From: Bordetella parapertussis | GTDB taxonomy: Bacteria > Pseudomonadota > Gammaproteobacteria > Burkholderiales > Burkholderiaceae_B | Assembly: GCA_945897365.1 (NCBI GenBank) | Contig: CAMDFD010000023.1 | Location: 1 to 34,692, forward strand | Length of the DNA: 34,692 nt | Direction of reading: 5' to 3' | Part shown: positions 8,437-15,175 of the stretch, piece by piece | Numbering within the stretch: the first letter of the stretch is position 1 | Layout: each line of letters begins with the position of its first letter | Notes under the pieces: model-generated | The model's input: the letters and a program-made list of their open reading frames with translations, nothing else | The model's database searches: none | What the model was told of the DNA's origin: nothing | Position numbers and translations under genes: made by a program

Positions 8437-9153
8437 CTAACTCTCTGACAAAACAATACGGGCATCCAGGGCAATGACCCCTTGCTCGTTGGCTAACAAC
8501 GGATTGATGTCCAACTCTTGGATTAAGTCTGTCAGTTCAAAAAATAATCCTTGTTCTCCACCCACTGCCAATAAAGCATCGACAATGACTTCGTCGGGTA
8601 CTAAAATTCCACCTCTTGCACCTTTGAGCAAGGCCGCACCTCGAAGATCTTGAATCATCTCGCGCGCATCCGCTTCAGTAATCGGACAAATTCTGAACGT
8701 GACATCCTGTAAAACCTCAACGAATATGCCACCCAAACCAAACATCATCACGGGACCAAATGTTTCGTCTCGATATCCGCCAATCACAATCTCATGGCCT
8801 TTACTCACCATTTCCTCGATTAAAAATCCATCGATGGTATGGCCGTGATCCCGGCATCTTTGCGATATTTCATCAATGGATACCTTGACCGCTTCTGCGT
8901 CGCGCAAACCCAGGACAACTGCAGCAAAATCCGATTTGTGTAATACCTCGGGAGAGATAAGCTTGAGGACAACCGGTCCAGAAAAACGCGTTAAGACCTC
9001 ACTGATATTGTCGTTCGCTTGTATCACCGCTGAGCGCGGAGCACGTATTCCATACCCACCTAAAATACGCTTTGAAGTTGGCTCGTCAAGTGCGCACCGA
9101 CCAATCTGCTTGGCCCTTTCTATTAACTGACGCGCGTTTGTAGCTGTGTCCAT
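8437..9153 (-). CDS. NDP-forming acyl-CoA synthetase, beta (ATP-grasp) subunit
   Basis: This 238-residue ATP-grasp domain protein matches the beta half of NDP-forming acyl-CoA synthetases (ATP-grasp_5 type). Landmarks are LGGYGIRAPRSAVIQAND near the N terminus, GPVVLKLISPEVLHKSDFAAVVLGL, DGFLIEEMVSKGHEIVIGGYRDETFGPVMMFGLGGIFVEVLQD and the C-terminal ELDINPLLANEQGVIALDARI. It provides the nucleotide site that accepts the phosphoryl group from the alpha-subunit histidine. The gene ends one base before the alpha gene begins and starts 40 bases after the biotin-carrier gene. The start codon ATG at 9153 has only a weak GGGTCGG box. The beta-then-alpha order as separate genes is less common than fused chains. 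Confidence 0.9.
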   Translation of the reverse strand: MDTATNARQLIERAKQIGRCALDEPTSKRILGGYGIRAPRSAVIQANDNISEVLTRFSGPVVLKLISPEVLHKSDFAAVVLGLRDAEAVKVSIDEISQRCRDHGHTIDGFLIEEMVSKGHEIVIGGYRDETFGPVMMFGLGGIFVEVLQDVTFRICPITEADAREMIQDLRGAALLKGARGGILVPDEVIVDALLAVGGEQGLFFELTDLIQELDINPLLANEQGVIALDARIVLSES

Positions 9154-9193
9154 GTCCGACCCAAGTCAATGATCTCGCTTACGAAAAAATTGC

Positions 9194-9415
9194 TCACACT
9201 TCGAGCTTCACAACAATATCGCCTTCAGATATTGACTGACCTTCAGTGACGCAGATTTCGTGCACGACGGCAGCTTCAGTGGCAGTGACAGGAATTTCCA
9301 TCTTCATAGATTCCAAGATGATCAGTTCGGCATCTTCTTCTACAGATTCGCCTGGTTTAACTAGCACCTTCCAAACCGTTCCAGTGATGTCGCTTTTAAT
9401 CGCAATGATGGCCAT
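9194..9415 (-). CDS. Biotin carboxyl carrier domain protein (73 aa)
   Basis: This is a stand-alone biotinyl/lipoyl attachment domain of 73 residues. The biotinylation motif ESMKMEIPV places the modified lysine at residue 38, and the usual glycines are present (DITGTVWKVLVKPGESV and SISEGDIVVKL). Such a carrier shuttles carboxybiotin between a biotin carboxylase or decarboxylase and a carboxyltransferase. An AAGGA box sits eight bases before the ATG at 9415. It lies directly after the carboxyltransferase gene on the same strand (65-base gap). There is no N-terminal proline/alanine-rich linker like that of AccB, so it resembles the small free carriers found with acyl-CoA carboxylases and biotin-dependent decarboxylases. 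No biotin carboxylase is encoded nearby. Confidence 0.93.
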   Translation of the reverse strand: MAIIAIKSDITGTVWKVLVKPGESVEEDAELIILESMKMEIPVTATEAAVVHEICVTEGQSISEGDIVVKLEV

Positions 9416-9480
9416 TTAATTTTTCCTTGTTAAATTTGATTTCCATTAGACTTGCTAGTGAGTATCTCTAATGACCTTTC

Positions 9481-11016
9481 TTAATAACTTGTCGGCCAGT
9501 TGTTCAGGCGATGCTGCCCCACTCCTCTGGATGGCCCTCTCGAATGAATGGCCAGAACCGCCTTGAGATAGTCTCGCGTTTCGCGCGGTTCAATTATGCT
9601 CTGAATTTCATACAAAGCGGCGAGAGCCCAAGGTGCATTGTCTTGAGATACGTTTTCAACAAGCTGTAGAAAACGCGCTGGATCATCTTCATAACGCACT
9701 CCGTGCAGTACGTTAACCGCAGTGCCTGCGTCCATGAAGCCAAAGTCTGCTTCAGGCCATGCAGCGGCATCATTACTGTTACGTCCACCACCCATATTTA
9801 AATATGCTTGACCGTAATTTTTCCTAAGCGTAATTGTAATTTTTGGAACAGTCACTTGAGCTAATGCATTCATCCAATTGATAATGCGTCCCGGAGCGCC
9901 ACGTCTTTCACCATCAATCCCGATCAAAAATCCTGGTTGATCCACCAGAAAAACTAACGGGATATTAAATGAGTCACAAAAGACCAAAAAGCTGGTTGCT
10001 TTCGCGCATGCGTCCACATCAATAGAGCCTCCTTTGAATTTTGGATTATTCGCAATCACTCCCACCGTTTTCCCATCAATTCGTCCAAGCGTTGTCACTA
10101 ACGACTTTCCATAACGAGGTTTAAGCTCGAACATCGTCTCCTTATCGAGAACGCGGCGAATGACCTCGCGAACATCATAGGTTTTTGATCTCGACTGCGG
10201 CACTATTTCGTGAATGTCATGAATTGCATCGTCTGAGCCCTCTGGCACAGGAGCCACTGGAGGGGGCTCACCATTGTGACTAGGCAAATAGCTCAGGAAT
10301 TGCTTGACGGTTTCGAGTGCTTCCTCATCTGTATCAACAGCAACGTCCACAAAACCTGTTGTGGCCGTATGCAACTTCCAGCCTCCCAGCTCCTCCGGAT
10401 CTACGCTCTGTTTAATCGCAAGCTCTGTGACCCGTCCGCTTGCGACAGCCATCGTCGCACCTTTTCTCATCACAACAAAATCAGACAAGCATGAATACCA
10501 TGTGGAAGAACCGTAGCAACTCCCTAATAGCGCAGAGACCCACGGTGTTCGTCGATCACGAAGGAATTCCAATGGATCTTGCCCCAGAATCGCACGACCT
10601 TCGGCGCCCATCCGATCTGGCATGCGCGCACCCGCGGACTCCCCAAGCAAAATGAGTGGCAATCCGGAGTCATTAGCAACCGCCCTGACATGCTTGATTT
10701 TTTTTCCGTTTACGACACTACTAGAAGCTCCAAGCACCGTAAAGTCATTGGAGACGACTGCAACCGGACGTCCATCGATTTTTCCAAAGCCCGTTATTTT
10801 TCCGTCTGCGGGAGTTTTGTCACGCACCGCTGGCCGGTAAGACGCAGCCAGCAAACCGGACTCATGAAAACTATCCTTATCTAAAAGACAGTCCAACCTT
10901 TCGCGAGCGTTTAGGATATTTTGTGACCGTCGTTTAGCGAGTCTCTCTTCGCCACCCATGGCGAGTGCCTTGGTGCGACGCTGCTGGAGTTCAGAGTTGT
11001 TTGAATCTTGGCTCAT
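9481..11016 (-). CDS. Acyl-CoA carboxyltransferase (propionyl/methylmalonyl-CoA carboxylase beta-like)
   Basis: This 511-residue protein has the two-fold crotonase-like carboxyltransferase architecture. The N-terminal half contains ARERLDCLLDKDSFHE, ADGKITGFGKIDGRPVAVVSNDFTVLGAS, LLGESAGARMP and the GSCYGSSTW segment. The C-terminal half contains FELKPRYGKSLVTTLGRIDGKTVGVIANNP, FLVDQPGFLIGIDGERRGAPGRI and the LRKNYGQAYLNMGG block. It should transfer CO2 between carboxybiotin and an acyl-CoA or acyl acceptor. It is the first gene of the seven-gene minus-strand operon and faces the TrmB-like regulator across a 160-base divergent promoter region. The start ATG at 11016 has a poor ribosome-binding site. 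The extreme C terminus (RGPSRGVGQHRLNNWPTSY) is recognisable as the usual tail. Substrate specificity is not readable. Confidence 0.9.
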   Translation of the reverse strand: MSQDSNNSELQQRRTKALAMGGEERLAKRRSQNILNARERLDCLLDKDSFHESGLLAASYRPAVRDKTPADGKITGFGKIDGRPVAVVSNDFTVLGASSSVVNGKKIKHVRAVANDSGLPLILLGESAGARMPDRMGAEGRAILGQDPLEFLRDRRTPWVSALLGSCYGSSTWYSCLSDFVVMRKGATMAVASGRVTELAIKQSVDPEELGGWKLHTATTGFVDVAVDTDEEALETVKQFLSYLPSHNGEPPPVAPVPEGSDDAIHDIHEIVPQSRSKTYDVREVIRRVLDKETMFELKPRYGKSLVTTLGRIDGKTVGVIANNPKFKGGSIDVDACAKATSFLVFCDSFNIPLVFLVDQPGFLIGIDGERRGAPGRIINWMNALAQVTVPKITITLRKNYGQAYLNMGGGRNSNDAAAWPEADFGFMDAGTAVNVLHGVRYEDDPARFLQLVENVSQDNAPWALAALYEIQSIIEPRETRDYLKAVLAIHSRGPSRGVGQHRLNNWPTSY

Positions 11017-11051
11017 AGTATGGTTTGCTTATGATTTGTGGATGATTTATT

Positions 11052-11071
11052 GTAGTAGTCGAAGCTACTAC
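11052..11071. promoter_or_regulatory. Inverted repeat GTAGTAG-N6-CTACTAC in divergent promoter region
   Basis: GTAGTAG (11052-11058) and CTACTAC (11065-11071) are perfect 7-base inverted arms separated by TCGAAG. The repeat lies 35 bases upstream of the carboxyltransferase start and 105 bases upstream of the TrmB-like regulator start. This is a natural operator position for a dimeric regulator controlling both directions. A related element occurs before the Bug gene at 12362. Binding by the TrmB-like protein is an inference from position. Confidence 0.5.
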
Positions 11072-11176
11072 TGTCAATATTGATTTATGATCGTACAGTC
11101 CACTAGTCTGCTCTCAAGGTGCGGTCACGCTTGTGCCTAACCCCATTCACCGCCTTGAACCCAATGGAAATTTCTA

Positions 11177-12109
11177 ATGTCTAAACATGCCGTAAAGAAA
11201 ACCGTATACAGCAGAAAAAATATTGATGCTCCTGGTCCGATACAAGACCTTCAAAGCCTCGGATTTTCTGAATACGAAGCCTGTACATACATGGGCGTTC
11301 TTAGCAAAAGTCCGGCTACTGCATATGAAATTAGCAAGAACGCAGGTCTACAGCGTGCGAATACCTATGCCGCCCTTGAGAACCTTGTAAAAAAACAGGC
11401 CGTTCAACCCATTAGCGAAAATCCGGTTCGTTATGTCCCGATCGAACCTCGCATCCTTCTTGAAAGGATTTCTTCCAATGTCAGCGGTGTCTGTGATCGT
11501 CTGCAACAAACGTTCAATGAAATGCAACCGCAGGAAAGCTCCGATGTTGTCTGGAGCATCGATGGAGAGGAGAGAATTACCGCGAAAATTGACGAATTGA
11601 TCGACAAAGCAAATAGTCACATCTGGATTAAAGCTTCGACAGATGTTTTGCTCAAACATGCGCCACGCATGAAGAAAGCCGCCTCACGCGGGGTCAAGCT
11701 CGTTTTTGTGGTGTTTGGTGACGATGTCAAATTTTTGCATTTCGGGAAAAATAGCAAAATTTATCTGCATGAGGGAAATGGTCAGCGTGTTGGCGGAGCG
11801 GACAACCTCTTTACATTGGCTATTGACTACAAAATCGCCTTGACCGCGAGCTTGGATGCCTCCTTAACCGGCGCTTACACCACGAACCCTGCGGTAGTGC
11901 GTATGGCGGAAACACTCATTCGCCATGATGTCTACATGGCCGAAATCATGGCGTTTCTCGGAAAAGATATTGAATTACGCTTTGGAAAAGGTTTGGTTGA
12001 ACTCAGAAAAGAACTATTTTCCCCTGAGCAAATGGTCTTACTGACGGCAAATCTGGACAAAAATACCACCAAAACAAAACCGTCCAGACCTCGCACGCGT
12101 CAAACTTAG
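11177..12109 (+). CDS. TrmB-like transcriptional regulator
   Basis: This is a 310-residue cytoplasmic DNA-binding protein. Residues about 28-95 form a TrmB-type winged helix-turn-helix: LGFSEYEACTYMGVLSKSP, then ATAYEISKNAGLQRANTYAALENLVKKQAV and ENPVRYVPIEP. A predicted helical linker follows (residues about 95-125). The C-terminal part (about 130-260: SHIWIKASTDVLL to GVKLVFVVFGDD) resembles the PLD-like effector domain found in many TrmB-family proteins. The tail (TKTKPSRPRTRQT) is basic and probably disordered. TrmB regulators are best known as archaeal sugar-responsive repressors/activators; bacterial members are less studied. It is divergent from the carboxyltransferase operon and upstream of two Bug genes, so it probably controls both. 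A GGAAA box precedes the ATG. Confidence 0.8.
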   Translation: MSKHAVKKTVYSRKNIDAPGPIQDLQSLGFSEYEACTYMGVLSKSPATAYEISKNAGLQRANTYAALENLVKKQAVQPISENPVRYVPIEPRILLERISSNVSGVCDRLQQTFNEMQPQESSDVVWSIDGEERITAKIDELIDKANSHIWIKASTDVLLKHAPRMKKAASRGVKLVFVVFGDDVKFLHFGKNSKIYLHEGNGQRVGGADNLFTLAIDYKIALTASLDASLTGAYTTNPAVVRMAETLIRHDVYMAEIMAFLGKDIELRFGKGLVELRKELFSPEQMVLLTANLDKNTTKTKPSRPRTRQT

Positions 12110-12219
12110 GCAATCGATACTTCTCACTTAAGCCGATCCTGTCGTGCCATGAAGAATCGCGCTCAGGAGATCCATGCCCTCTTTGCTCACGCACTAACTC
12201 TATCTGTTTGCTGATTGAC

Positions 12220-12245
12220 TAGTAGCAGCTTATAGTACTACTATA
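12220..12245. promoter_or_regulatory. Overlapping inverted repeats upstream of Bug gene 3
   Basis: TATAGTA (12231-12237), one base C, and TACTATA (12239-12245) form a perfect 15-base palindrome. A second pairing, TAGTAG (12220-12225) with CTACTA (12238-12243), echoes the arms of the repeat at 11052-11071. The 252-base gap 12110-12361 that holds it contains no credible gene. The position, about 115-140 bases before the start at 12362, fits an operator or activator site. A shared regulator with 11052-11071 is inferred. Confidence 0.45.
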
Positions 12246-12361
12246 AATTAACTCTACATGCGTCGTCGGAACATCGCGGCAAAACCTGAGTTTGATGGCC
12301 AGATAACTACAAAAAAATATAAATATATTGTGTACTGACATTTCAGTGCTGGAGACAAATA

Positions 12362-13342
12362 ATGCATAAGTTCATTCTTCTCTGTATAGCCTTAGCGTTT
12401 TCGACCGTAGGTCTACAAACCGCGCGTGCAGAACGACAGCAGCCAGGGCAAAACACGCAGTTCATCGTCCCCGCAGGCGCTGGGGGCTCTCTTGATATTG
12501 TGGCCAGAAAACTCCAAGAGCTTCTAACTAAAGAAAATCTAGTTAAAAATTTCGTTGTGCTCAATCGTCCTGGTGCTGGCGCCCAACTTGCTTTGAATGT
12601 ACTCAATCAAAACGTCGGTGACCCCAACTATCTGATGACCTTACCGACAGCGATCATTAACAATAGCTATCTCGGTATGATCAAAACAACTTACAAAAGC
12701 TACACTCCGGTCGCGATGCTCCTCGACGGATATGTTGGCATCTTGGTGAGAAGCGACTCGCCATTCAACACTGCAAATGATTTGATTGAGCACCTTAAGA
12801 AAAATCCAAATAGTCTCAACATCGCGATTGCTGCAAGCTTAGGCAATGATGTGCATGTTGGTACCGCAAAGGCTTTGATGTTGGCTGGCGTTGACATATC
12901 GAAACTGACATTCGTACCTTTCAAATCCTCCTCTGAGTCAATAACAAACCTAATTGGTGGCAACGTTGATGTGGTCGGTGCAACGACACCAACTATCATT
13001 CCTGCTCTTCAAAGTGGAAAAGTCCGCGTATTAGCGATCGGATCGCCAGAACGTCTCAAAGGAATATTAAGCAATATTCCAACTTGGAAAGAATTAGGCG
13101 TCAATACGATCACATCATCTCCGCAAGGCGTGATGGCGCCCAAAGATATCACTCCCCAACAAATCAAGTTTTGGGAGTCCGCACTCAAACAAGTCACCCA
13201 AACAAAAGATTGGAATAATTTCCTAGAACAAAACCAATGGGCGCCTCGCTTCTTGACGGCAACAGAGACTATGGCCATGCTCGAAAAAGAAACCGCAACT
13301 ATCGAAGAAGTTTTGAACAAACTGCAGCTCAAGAAAAAATAG
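12362..13342 (+). CDS. Bug-family (TctC-like) periplasmic solute-binding protein 3 (divergent)
   Basis: This 326-residue exported protein has a signal peptide ending near ARA (about residue 23). It is a diverged Bug member. The first conserved block reads TQFIVPAGAGGSLDIVARKL in place of the usual VPFPPGGPTD, followed by FVVLNRPGAGAQLALN, VGTAKALMLAGVD, LTFVPFKSSSESITNLIGGNVDVVGATTP, GKVRVLAIGSPERL and MAPKDITPQQIKFW. The altered ligand-loop sequence suggests a different ligand from its neighbours. A GGAG box precedes the ATG at 12362. It follows the TrmB-like regulator on the same strand after a 252-base gap with palindromes, so it probably has its own promoter. The next Bug gene starts about 80 bases later. 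Confidence 0.85.
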   Translation: MHKFILLCIALAFSTVGLQTARAERQQPGQNTQFIVPAGAGGSLDIVARKLQELLTKENLVKNFVVLNRPGAGAQLALNVLNQNVGDPNYLMTLPTAIINNSYLGMIKTTYKSYTPVAMLLDGYVGILVRSDSPFNTANDLIEHLKKNPNSLNIAIAASLGNDVHVGTAKALMLAGVDISKLTFVPFKSSSESITNLIGGNVDVVGATTPTIIPALQSGKVRVLAIGSPERLKGILSNIPTWKELGVNTITSSPQGVMAPKDITPQQIKFWESALKQVTQTKDWNNFLEQNQWAPRFLTATETMAMLEKETATIEEVLNKLQLKKK

Positions 13343-13425
13343 CCGACAGTAATCTCATACCAGCCTTGAGCTCAAAGAGCTAAACGTCAAGTGATCACTC
13401 AGTGATTTTACGAAGGATGACAGCA

Positions 13426-14391
13426 ATGATGAATAATCTACTCACGAAAGCGTTATTAACTCTAGTCATAGGTTGCTTTACTTCTGTGCTTGTTGCGGCT
13501 GAAAAATATCCCAACAAACCAATCCAGCTGATCATTCCCTACACACCCGGTGGCAACACGGATATTTTGGGTCGCCTGATTGCCCAAAAACTTGGTGAAG
13601 CGTGGGGCGCGAGAGTGGTGGTTGAGAACCGACCCGGAGCTGGCGGAACGATCGGCGTAAACATGGTCGCCAAGGCAAAGCCAGATGGACATACTTTGGC
13701 GTTAGCCGCTTTTGGAAATATTATCGTTGCCAAGAGTCTTTACAAAGACCTGCCTTACGATCCGGTCAACGATCTAGATCCTGTGATTTTGGTAGCGACT
13801 CCGCCCACAATCTTAACGGCGACAGCATCTTTAAAGGCAAATAACGTCAAGGAATTAATTGCCTACGGGAAAGCAAATCCGGGCGTACTCAATTATGGAT
13901 CGTCTGGCAAGGGAACCTCCAATCACCTATTTGCTGAGCTTTTTAGCTCAATGTCAGGCATCGAGATGACTCACGTTCCTTATAAAGGCAGTGGCCCCGC
14001 AATTAATGACTTGATCGCCGGACACACTCAACTCAATTTCGCACCGCAGCCTTTAGTCCTTGCATCGATCAAGACCGGTGCTCTCAAAGCGATTGCCGTC
14101 ACAGGCGCTGAGCGTATGTCGATGTTGCCAGACGTACCCACTGTTTCCGAGTCTGGCTTACCCGGCTTCCAAGGACTCGGCTGGTTCGGAGTAGTGGCCC
14201 CAAAAGGAACCCCACCTGACATCATCAAGAAACTCAATGCTGAAATCAACCATATCTTGAACTCACCTGATGTGCGTAAACGTTTAACAGATGAGGGAGC
14301 AACACCCGTTGGAGGCTCGCCCGAAGATGCTAAAAAATCGATCAGCGAAGGTATTGAAAAGTGGAAAGGACTCGCCTCCAAAGTACGGTAA
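13426..14391 (+). CDS. Bug-family (TctC-like) periplasmic solute-binding protein 4
   Basis: This 321-residue exported protein has a hydrophobic signal segment (LLTKALLTLVIGCFTSVLVAA). It shows canonical Bug blocks: YPNKPIQLIIPYTPGGNTDILGR, VVVENRPGAGGTIG, AKAKPDGHTLALA, LNYGSSGKGTSNHLFAELF, HVPYKGSGPAINDLIAGHTQLNF, LPDVPTVSESGLPGF and APKGTPPDIIKKL. GTG at 13402 and ATG at 13417 are also in frame. ATG at 13426 (or 13429) is preferred because GAAGGA at 13412-13417 lies eight bases before it. It lies in tandem with Bug 3 and converges on the membrane-protein gene at 14868-14419. There is no TctAB partner here. Confidence 0.93.
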   Translation: MMNNLLTKALLTLVIGCFTSVLVAAEKYPNKPIQLIIPYTPGGNTDILGRLIAQKLGEAWGARVVVENRPGAGGTIGVNMVAKAKPDGHTLALAAFGNIIVAKSLYKDLPYDPVNDLDPVILVATPPTILTATASLKANNVKELIAYGKANPGVLNYGSSGKGTSNHLFAELFSSMSGIEMTHVPYKGSGPAINDLIAGHTQLNFAPQPLVLASIKTGALKAIAVTGAERMSMLPDVPTVSESGLPGFQGLGWFGVVAPKGTPPDIIKKLNAEINHILNSPDVRKRLTDEGATPVGGSPEDAKKSISEGIEKWKGLASKVR

Positions 14392-14418
14392 TTTCGCGCT
14401 TAATCAACCGCTATTTAA

Positions 14419-14868
14419 TTACTCTTTTCGATGGCGCAATTTCTCTTCGATAGATTCGGCTAACAAAGCTAACGAAATACTCCCCAAAGGGTATAGCAAC
14501 ACCATTAAAAGCGGAGTTTGCTGCTGTATCCAATAACTCGTCAGCACCAGGACCAGAAATGCACCATACACTACACAGTTAACAAAAATCTTGGTGAGTG
14601 CGGTGAAACGATCGTAATTGATTGAAAACCAAACCTTAGCTGAAAGCGTCAACGCTCCGTACTGCCCCACACTCAACAATGCCGAATGAAGGGGCGTCTT
14701 TGATGATGTTTCTAAATATAGTTCGTTATATAGAATCATTGCCGCCACAGACAACAGCATACAAAACAACATCAATAAACTGTATGTCCTCACTGGTAAG
14801 TTGCGAGCGCCTAAAATCACTAATGCAATGATCAAGATCACTACGAGCAAATAAATGACATCAATCAT
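14419..14868 (-). CDS. Hypothetical four-helix inner-membrane protein
   Basis: I do not recognise this 149-residue protein. It has four likely membrane helices: MIDVIYLLVVILIIALVILG (1-20), YSLLMLFCMLLSVAAMILY (about 29-47), a weaker GQYGALTLSAKVWF region or VNCVVYGAFLVLVLTSYWI (about 95-113), and LLMVLLYPLGSISLALLAES (about 119-139). A charged tail follows (IEEKLRHRKE). Its size and helix count are like TctB, the small subunit of tripartite tricarboxylate transporters, but I see no TctB sequence pattern. It converges on Bug gene 4 with a 27-base gap and is transcribed alone from the 307-base region upstream. Length, hydrophobicity and an orderly start support a real gene. Confidence 0.65.
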   Translation of the reverse strand: MIDVIYLLVVILIIALVILGARNLPVRTYSLLMLFCMLLSVAAMILYNELYLETSSKTPLHSALLSVGQYGALTLSAKVWFSINYDRFTALTKIFVNCVVYGAFLVLVLTSYWIQQQTPLLMVLLYPLGSISLALLAESIEEKLRHRKE

Positions 14869-15175
14869 TTGAGCCTTTTGTGTTGCGTAAAGTTGGACTG
14901 CCGAGAACAGTGTTGGCCACCTATTATGAGTGAGTCTAGTAGTGAACTCCCGTAGGTGTTGCTATTATTTATGAAACATCCTGTATAAAACTCTTAAATT
15001 GCGTATTGTGCTAGATTTTTTGTGAGGGAAGTGTCTGTCAATTTCATTTTAGCTGAACTCTGTCAGGTCTCCTTAATGCTGTAGAAAGTGAAACCCATCA
15101 GTAGGTGCAAATGATTTTTTTGCATACATCGAAGGGGGCTGCATGTCTCTTGGTATTTTAAATTTGGAGGTAAAA
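14869..15175. other. 307-base divergent intergenic region, AT-rich, regulatory
   Basis: There is no credible gene in this gap between the divergent membrane protein and Bug gene 5. It is AT-rich and holds a TAGTAG element (14937-14942), as do the two palindromic sites at 11052-11071 and 12220-12245. A small inverted repeat TGCAAA (15106-15111)/TTTGCA (15119-15124) is also present. Two possible translation starts for Bug 5 fall at its right end: a GAAGGGGG box before ATG 15143 and a TTGGAGG box (15164-15170) before ATG 15176. Confidence 0.5.

Noticed and set aside
10716..10723. An extra CTACTAG element similar to the TAGTAG/CTACTA sites.
   Set aside because: It is inside the carboxyltransferase coding region and unpaired; a 6-mer of this kind is expected many times by chance.
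13366..13375. The palindrome TTGAGCTCAA between Bug genes 3 and 4.
   Set aside because: It is a short self-complementary 10-mer without loop or T-run; too small to call a terminator and not repeated elsewhere that I noticed.
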